Positions 60,640 through 64,000 of a stretch of 64,000 bases of DNA are shown piece after piece. This DNA is from Chthonomonas sp. UBA1950 (GTDB lineage: Bacteria; Armatimonadota; Fimbriimonadia; Fimbriimonadales; Fimbriimonadaceae): positions 84,300 to 148,299 of the forward strand of contig DDEQ01000012.1 of NCBI GenBank assembly GCA_002336105.1. Reading direction: 5' to 3'. The notes under the pieces are model-generated. The model ran no database searches, was not told the DNA's origin, and was given only the letters and a program-made list of their open reading frames with translations. The position numbers and the translations under genes were made by a program. Position 1 is the first letter of the stretch. Each line of letters begins with the position of its first letter.

Positions 60640-61080
60640 TTACTGGACAAGAGAAGGATAAGTTTGCAGTACTTCGCTTATCGTCGCTTTCACGGCAGGG
60701 TTGTGGCCATGATCGTGATGATGGGACTCTGTAACGGAACCAGAAACAGCGGTCAGACCTGAAACTGCCCCTGAGGCGATCTTTTTGATCCATTCCTTTG
60801 CTTCGCCATCGGTGACGTTGAGCTCATACCCGTTGAGCTTTAGGAATGTAGCCAAAGCGATAAATGCGGTTTCGTCGTTTCCGGCACTCAGCGGTTTTTT
60901 GCGAAGAAAACCGGATGCGAAACGACCGGCTTGGGCCAGAAGACTGTTGCTCTGTCCATATGCGTATTGATAGTAGCTGGCTTCCTCTAGGTCCGCAAAA
61001 TCGAATGTCTGAACCTTCTTGGTGATCTGCAGGTTAATCCAGAGAATGTCTTGTACAGTCAAATAGTTCAGAGCAGACAT
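60640..61080 (-). CDS. Doc/Fic-fold protein lacking the catalytic motif
   Basis: This 146-residue protein follows the death-on-curing (Doc) pattern: ALNYLTVQDILWINLQITK at the start, LEEASYYQYAYGQ, then PLSAGNDETAFIALATFLKLNGYEL, which aligns with HPFxDGNKRTAxxAxxxFLxLNGYxL. The catalytic His and the Lys-Arg pair are replaced (KKPLSAGNDE), so AMP or phosphate transfer is not expected. A His-rich segment (ESHHHDHGHN) near the C-terminus could bind metal. The ATG at 61080 (MSALNYL) is chosen. The frame is open to 61179, overlapping the next gene. No antitoxin gene is adjacent. It may be an inactive relative. Confidence 0.7.
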   Translation of the reverse strand: MSALNYLTVQDILWINLQITKKVQTFDFADLEEASYYQYAYGQSNSLLAQAGRFASGFLRKKPLSAGNDETAFIALATFLKLNGYELNVTDGEAKEWIKKIASGAVSGLTAVSGSVTESHHHDHGHNPAVKATISEVLQTYPSLVQ

Positions 61081-61130
61081 GGTAGATCCAATTTTACTGT
61101 CTTCGGCCTTGGGGGTGCAAATCATATTGT

Positions 61131-61841
61131 TTATACGCTGCCAGCAGCGATTAACTTTCCCGAAAGTTGCCCATCCCACTTATATAAACCAGCAAATCGG
61201 TTGTGCGAACCTCCCTGACAGATAAAAACAGTCCCCACTTTCTCAGGTTCTTCAAGGACCGTGTGGCTATGCCCTCCAAGAATAATGTCGAGCATCGGGG
61301 CAGCTTTGGCTAGCTCCTGATCTTGTTTGAATCCAATGTGGGTGAGGGCTATCAAGCAGTCGACGTTAGGGCGTAGTTCTTCCGCGAGATGCAATGCTGT
61401 TGGTATCGGAGGCTCCCACAGGAATTCGCTGAGGGCCTTTGTCTTCATTCGATCCGTTACCATCGGAACCATAACAGCGATTATTCCGAGCTTGATTCCG
61501 TTGACAGATAGAGTTACCGAAGCAGGAAACACTTCTGACCCGTTTTTGCGATGTAGGTTTCCACATAGGATTGGGTGAGTTGCTCCTGCCATCTTTGCTC
61601 TAAGGGCGGATTCTAGAACGTGGGATTCCCGGTTGCCCGTAACACTTGCCGTACATTCCAGCGAGGCTAACTGAGGCCAGACAGGCTCTGGTTTGATGGG
61701 TATTCCCAGGTTGCCCGTTTTGATGGCATCGCCGGTATCGAAATACAAGTCGGTTTGGCTTCGAAAATTCCTTAACCAATCGACCTTGTCACCTTGCAAG
61801 GTTCCGTGCATGTCATTTGTGTGAAGAAATGTGAAGGACAT
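61131..61841 (-). CDS. Calcineurin-type metallophosphoesterase (5'-nucleotidase N-domain-like)
   Basis: This 236-residue cytoplasmic phosphoesterase of the UshA/CpdB fold begins MSFTFLHTNDMHG (metal Asp and His), with FDTGDA (metal Asp), LTHIG (metal His) and GGHSH (metal His pair). The third motif reads TGNRESH where GNHE is expected, so the catalytic His is Arg. A His two residues on could partly substitute. It lacks a signal peptide and the C-terminal nucleotidase domain. It starts about 50 bases before the degenerate Doc gene on the same strand. Activity is uncertain because of the motif change. Confidence 0.85.
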   Translation of the reverse strand: MSFTFLHTNDMHGTLQGDKVDWLRNFRSQTDLYFDTGDAIKTGNLGIPIKPEPVWPQLASLECTASVTGNRESHVLESALRAKMAGATHPILCGNLHRKNGSEVFPASVTLSVNGIKLGIIAVMVPMVTDRMKTKALSEFLWEPPIPTALHLAEELRPNVDCLIALTHIGFKQDQELAKAAPMLDIILGGHSHTVLEEPEKVGTVFICQGGSHNRFAGLYKWDGQLSGKLIAAGSV

Positions 61842-61901
61842 GTTTTGCGGATCGAATCGAGAATCTTAGTATGAATCGTAAAACGAAGAGCCATACGGCG
61901 C

Positions 61902-62315
61902 CTATTTCTGAAGAACAGGCTTGTTACGAGATTTCGCGATCAAGACGATCAGAGTCGAACCTACGCTAGCCGCAACAATACCCAGAACGATTCCGCTTGG
62001 AAAAGTTGTATTCGAAGTTCCTTGAGATGAAGGAACGATCGTCGAAGTCGGAGGAATGTTTGAAGTGTCTGACGAAATATTCTTGCCACTGACCGGGGAC
62101 TGCGCTTCCTTGCTCGTAGCCGAAGTGAGGCTTGATTCTAGGCTGTAACTTTTCGACAACGCGATACCAAGAGATTCATTTCTTAGCTTCTCGTTTTGTG
62201 TTTCTTCAGCGTTTTTCTCGGAGTTTTGAGAAAGACTTGAGAACGGACCCGCAACGCTGATTTGAGCAACTGCGAAAGCTAATCCTAACCAGATAAATCG
62301 CCAAATCAAGCGCAT
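61902..62315 (-). CDS. Small protein with signal peptide and C-terminal membrane segment, unknown function
   Basis: This 137-residue protein is not recognised. A signal peptide (about residues 1-22, FIWLGLAFAVAQISVAG) precedes a Ser/Thr/Asn/Glu-rich linker and a C-terminal membrane segment (about 109-128, GIVLGIVAASVGSTLIVLIA) with a basic tail (KSRNKPVLQK). The layout (signal peptide, disordered linker, C-terminal anchor) is shared with the last gene of the minor-pilin operon at 57213-57659. The ATG is at 62315, 45 bases from the GNAT gene upstream. Confidence 0.6.
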   Translation of the reverse strand: MRLIWRFIWLGLAFAVAQISVAGPFSSLSQNSEKNAEETQNEKLRNESLGIALSKSYSLESSLTSATSKEAQSPVSGKNISSDTSNIPPTSTIVPSSQGTSNTTFPSGIVLGIVAASVGSTLIVLIAKSRNKPVLQK

Positions 62316-62359
62316 ACTCGAAATGTAGCAGAAATCATGCCAGCCTAAACCAAAACTGT

Positions 62360-62896
62360 CTAAAAGTCATGATTTATGAAGGCTGTTAGAATATGGTCTT
62401 CCCAAACGCCGTTGATCAGAAGATATTTTTTGGCAAGTCCTTCTTTTTGGAACCCTATTTTTTCGAGGACGCGGCCACTTCTTTCATTTCTGGGCATGTA
62501 GTTAGCTTCGATGCGATGGAGCCTGAATTCGTTGATAACCCAGGGGACCGCGGCTTCGAGAGCCTCAACCATGAGTCCTTTCCCCTGTGCATTCTCCGTC
62601 AGGCTGTACCCCAGCGTGCATGCGTGCCTTGGATGACCGTGGATATTCGTAAAATTGGCAACTCCGATTAGCTCATCTGCCTGAAAAATACAAAGCCTGG
62701 CGGCTCGGTGCCATTCAATATCGGTATGAATCTGCGGGATGTGCCTCTCCCACGTGGTCGGATGAAAATCATCTTGCTTAAAAGTGGGATAGAACGGCTG
62801 TAGAAAAGCCCGATTCGATTGGAAATAGCTCGCTATTTTCGCGCCTTCGCCTTTTCGAAGAGGGCGTATAACCAGACGAGAAGTGGTCAGTTCCAT
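62360..62896 (-). CDS. GNAT family N-acetyltransferase (RimJ/RimL-like)
   Basis: This 178-residue cytoplasmic acetyltransferase uses acetyl-CoA and modifies a protein N-terminus or small amine. The pattern MELTTSRLVIRPLRKGEGAKIASYFQ at the start, YSLTENAQGKGLMVEALEAAVPWV (acetyl-CoA loop QGKG) and NYMPRNERSGRVLEKIGFQKEG is standard for RimJ/RimL-type enzymes. The frame is open to 62983, but the ATG at 62896 matches the family start. The upstream 79 bases are shared with the divergent serC gene. Confidence 0.92.
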   Translation of the reverse strand: MELTTSRLVIRPLRKGEGAKIASYFQSNRAFLQPFYPTFKQDDFHPTTWERHIPQIHTDIEWHRAARLCIFQADELIGVANFTNIHGHPRHACTLGYSLTENAQGKGLMVEALEAAVPWVINEFRLHRIEANYMPRNERSGRVLEKIGFQKEGLAKKYLLINGVWEDHILTAFINHDF

Positions 62897-62975
62897 TCTA
62901 AGTTTCGTAATCTCCCAAAGACCGGCCGAGTTCGATCCATTATAACCAGGGTGGGCGGGGTACAACCTAACCAAG

Positions 62976-64000
62976 ATGAGCATCGCCTATGATCGCGTTT
63001 ATAACTTCTCGGCTGGACCGAGCACGTTACCAGTGGAGGTTCTCGAACAATCTCGGGAGGGATTGCTCAACTTCGAGGGCACAGGTATCGGTGTTATGGA
63101 GATGTCTCACCGGTCAAAGCCCTTTGAAAAGATCATTCATGAAGCAGAGGCAGATGTAAAAACGCTACTTGGTGTCCCGGAAGGATACAAGGTTCTGTTC
63201 TTGCAAGGCGGCGCTTCACTTCAATTTACGATGATCGCCATGAACTTCCTCACCGAAGGAAAGACGGCTGATTACGTCATCACTGGAACATGGGGAAAGA
63301 AAGCCCTCGAGTCGGCAAAGCTAGAGAAAGGCGCGGCAAAAGTGATCTTTGACGGAAAGGCGAACAATTACCGAGAAGTTCCCGATATGGCTTCGCTGGA
63401 CTATTCTTCCGGCGCAGCGTACGTTCACATTACGTCAAACGAAACGATCCAAGGTGTCACATTCCAATCTGATCCAACTGTTTCAGCGCCGTTGATCGCA
63501 GACATGAGTTCCGATATCATGTCTCGACCGGTCGATGTTTCGAAATATGGGGTGATATACGCCGGCGCTCAGAAGAATATGGGGCCGGCCGGTGTTGTTC
63601 TCACCATTATTCGCGAGGATCTTCTAGCGCAGGTTCCCGCCAACTTGCATCCTATGCTCGACTACAAGTTGCAGGCTGATAATGAATCGCTCTACAATAC
63701 GCCTCCTTGCTGGAGCATTTATGTATGTGGTCTTGTCTATAAGCATCTGCTTAAGTTGGGTGGGCTAGAGGCTGTTCTGGCAAACAACAAACTCAAAGCT
63801 GGATATGTTTACGATGCCATTGACAATTCAAATGGCTTCTATAAAGGACATGCCGAGAAGAGTGTTCGATCTCTCATGAACGTGACGTTTACTCTTCCAT
63901 CCGATGAACTGACCGATGCATTTCTAAAGGAAGCTAAAGCTCTGAAGCTAGATGGTCTGAAGGGGCACCGATCGGTTGGGGGTATGCGAGCAAGCATTTG
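62976..64000 (+). CDS. serC: Phosphoserine aminotransferase, 3' end cut by window edge
   Basis: This PLP enzyme converts 3-phosphohydroxypyruvate to phosphoserine in serine synthesis (and has a role in vitamin B6 synthesis). It starts at the ATG at 62976 with MSIAYDRVYNFSAGPSTLP, the family opening. GIGVMEMSHRSKPF, FLQGGASLQFTMIAMN, NETIQGVTF and GAQKNMGPAGVVL follow, the last with the PLP Lys. It reads HITSNETIQG, the class V pattern. The frame runs to the window edge at about residue 341 (GHRSVGGMRASI), close to the expected end near 360. It is divergent from the GNAT gene. Confidence 0.97.
   Translation, partial: MSIAYDRVYNFSAGPSTLPVEVLEQSREGLLNFEGTGIGVMEMSHRSKPFEKIIHEAEADVKTLLGVPEGYKVLFLQGGASLQFTMIAMNFLTEGKTADYVITGTWGKKALESAKLEKGAAKVIFDGKANNYREVPDMASLDYSSGAAYVHITSNETIQGVTFQSDPTVSAPLIADMSSDIMSRPVDVSKYGVIYAGAQKNMGPAGVVLTIIREDLLAQVPANLHPMLDYKLQADNESLYNTPPCWSIYVCGLVYKHLLKLGGLEAVLANNKLKAGYVYDAIDNSNGFYKGHAEKSVRSLMNVTFTLPSDELTDAFLKEAKALKLDGLKGHRSVGGMRASI

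Noticed and set aside
60640..61080. An active toxin-antitoxin module.
   Set aside because: The Doc-like protein lacks the catalytic motif and no antitoxin-sized gene with an AbrB- or Phd-like pattern is adjacent.

Overview
The window looks like chromosomal DNA of a free-living, diderm heterotroph, most consistent with Armatimonadota (Fimbriimonas-like). This is inferred from gene style, not from a search. The cues are several prepilin-type proteins with the FTLIELLVVIAIIAILAA leader and a degenerate C-terminal H-X9-DG motif, a TonB-dependent receptor, DUF3352 and SPFH proteins, and many secreted peptidases and glycosidases. Genes are packed tightly. No gap exceeds about 245 bases, and many neighbours overlap by 4 bases (ATGA, TTGA, GTGA) or by 1 base (TAATG, TGATG), so translational coupling is probably common. 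I see no tRNA, rRNA, CRISPR array, insertion sequence or phage gene.

Layout. 1-6.5 kb (minus): an M1 aminopeptidase cut by the window edge, a serine beta-lactamase-like hydrolase, an S9 prolyl-oligopeptidase-type peptidase and two small membrane-anchored unknowns. 6.6-11.1 kb (plus): a GT4 glycosyltransferase, a Trm112-like protein, aroQ, an M24 aminopeptidase, a degenerate ABC ATPase and a pilin-like protein without a prepilin leader. 11.1-15.6 kb: mutL, a TauE-type permease and a LytS/LytR-type two-component pair. 15.7-21.1 kb (minus): a BMP/nucleoside-type ABC importer (ATPase and two permeases) with a beta-hydroxyacid dehydrogenase and a secreted unknown. 21.1-22.5 kb: a major prepilin and a small lipoprotein under a recognisable promoter, closed by a strong terminator. 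22.6-25.5 kb (minus): gltX-hisD. 25.5-29.2 kb (plus): a MATE exporter, then rpmH-rnpA-yidD-yidC, a block usually found near oriC, here without dnaA in front.

29.3-39.9 kb holds a small membrane protein, a protein with a ZipA-like C-terminal domain, miaB, a TonB receptor-YfiR-CHASE8 hybrid kinase cluster, thpR, a prepilin, a SurA-like isomerase and a TMEM175-like channel. 40-57 kb is rich in large proteins: a 1,488-residue fusion of an inactive-looking M28 peptidase with an FtsX permease, a large secreted glycosidase-like protein, surE, DUF3352, prohibitin, a ChbG-type deacetylase and two alpha-L-rhamnosidases without signal peptides. 57-60.5 kb (minus) is a minor-pilin operon (PilV-, PilW- and PilX-like) with a small anchored protein. 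60.6-64 kb ends with a degenerate Doc/Fic protein, a metallophosphoesterase, a small anchored protein, a GNAT acetyltransferase and serC, which is cut by the window edge.

The most unusual points are: an rnpA frame that runs open through the whole of rpmH and has no normal start codon near the RnpA domain; the pseudo-peptidase/FtsX fusion; a ZipA-like domain outside its usual lineage; several proteins that keep a family fold but lack catalytic residues (ABC ATPase, Doc, metallophosphoesterase, M28); and a three-tier palindrome that fills the gltX-MATE intergenic region.
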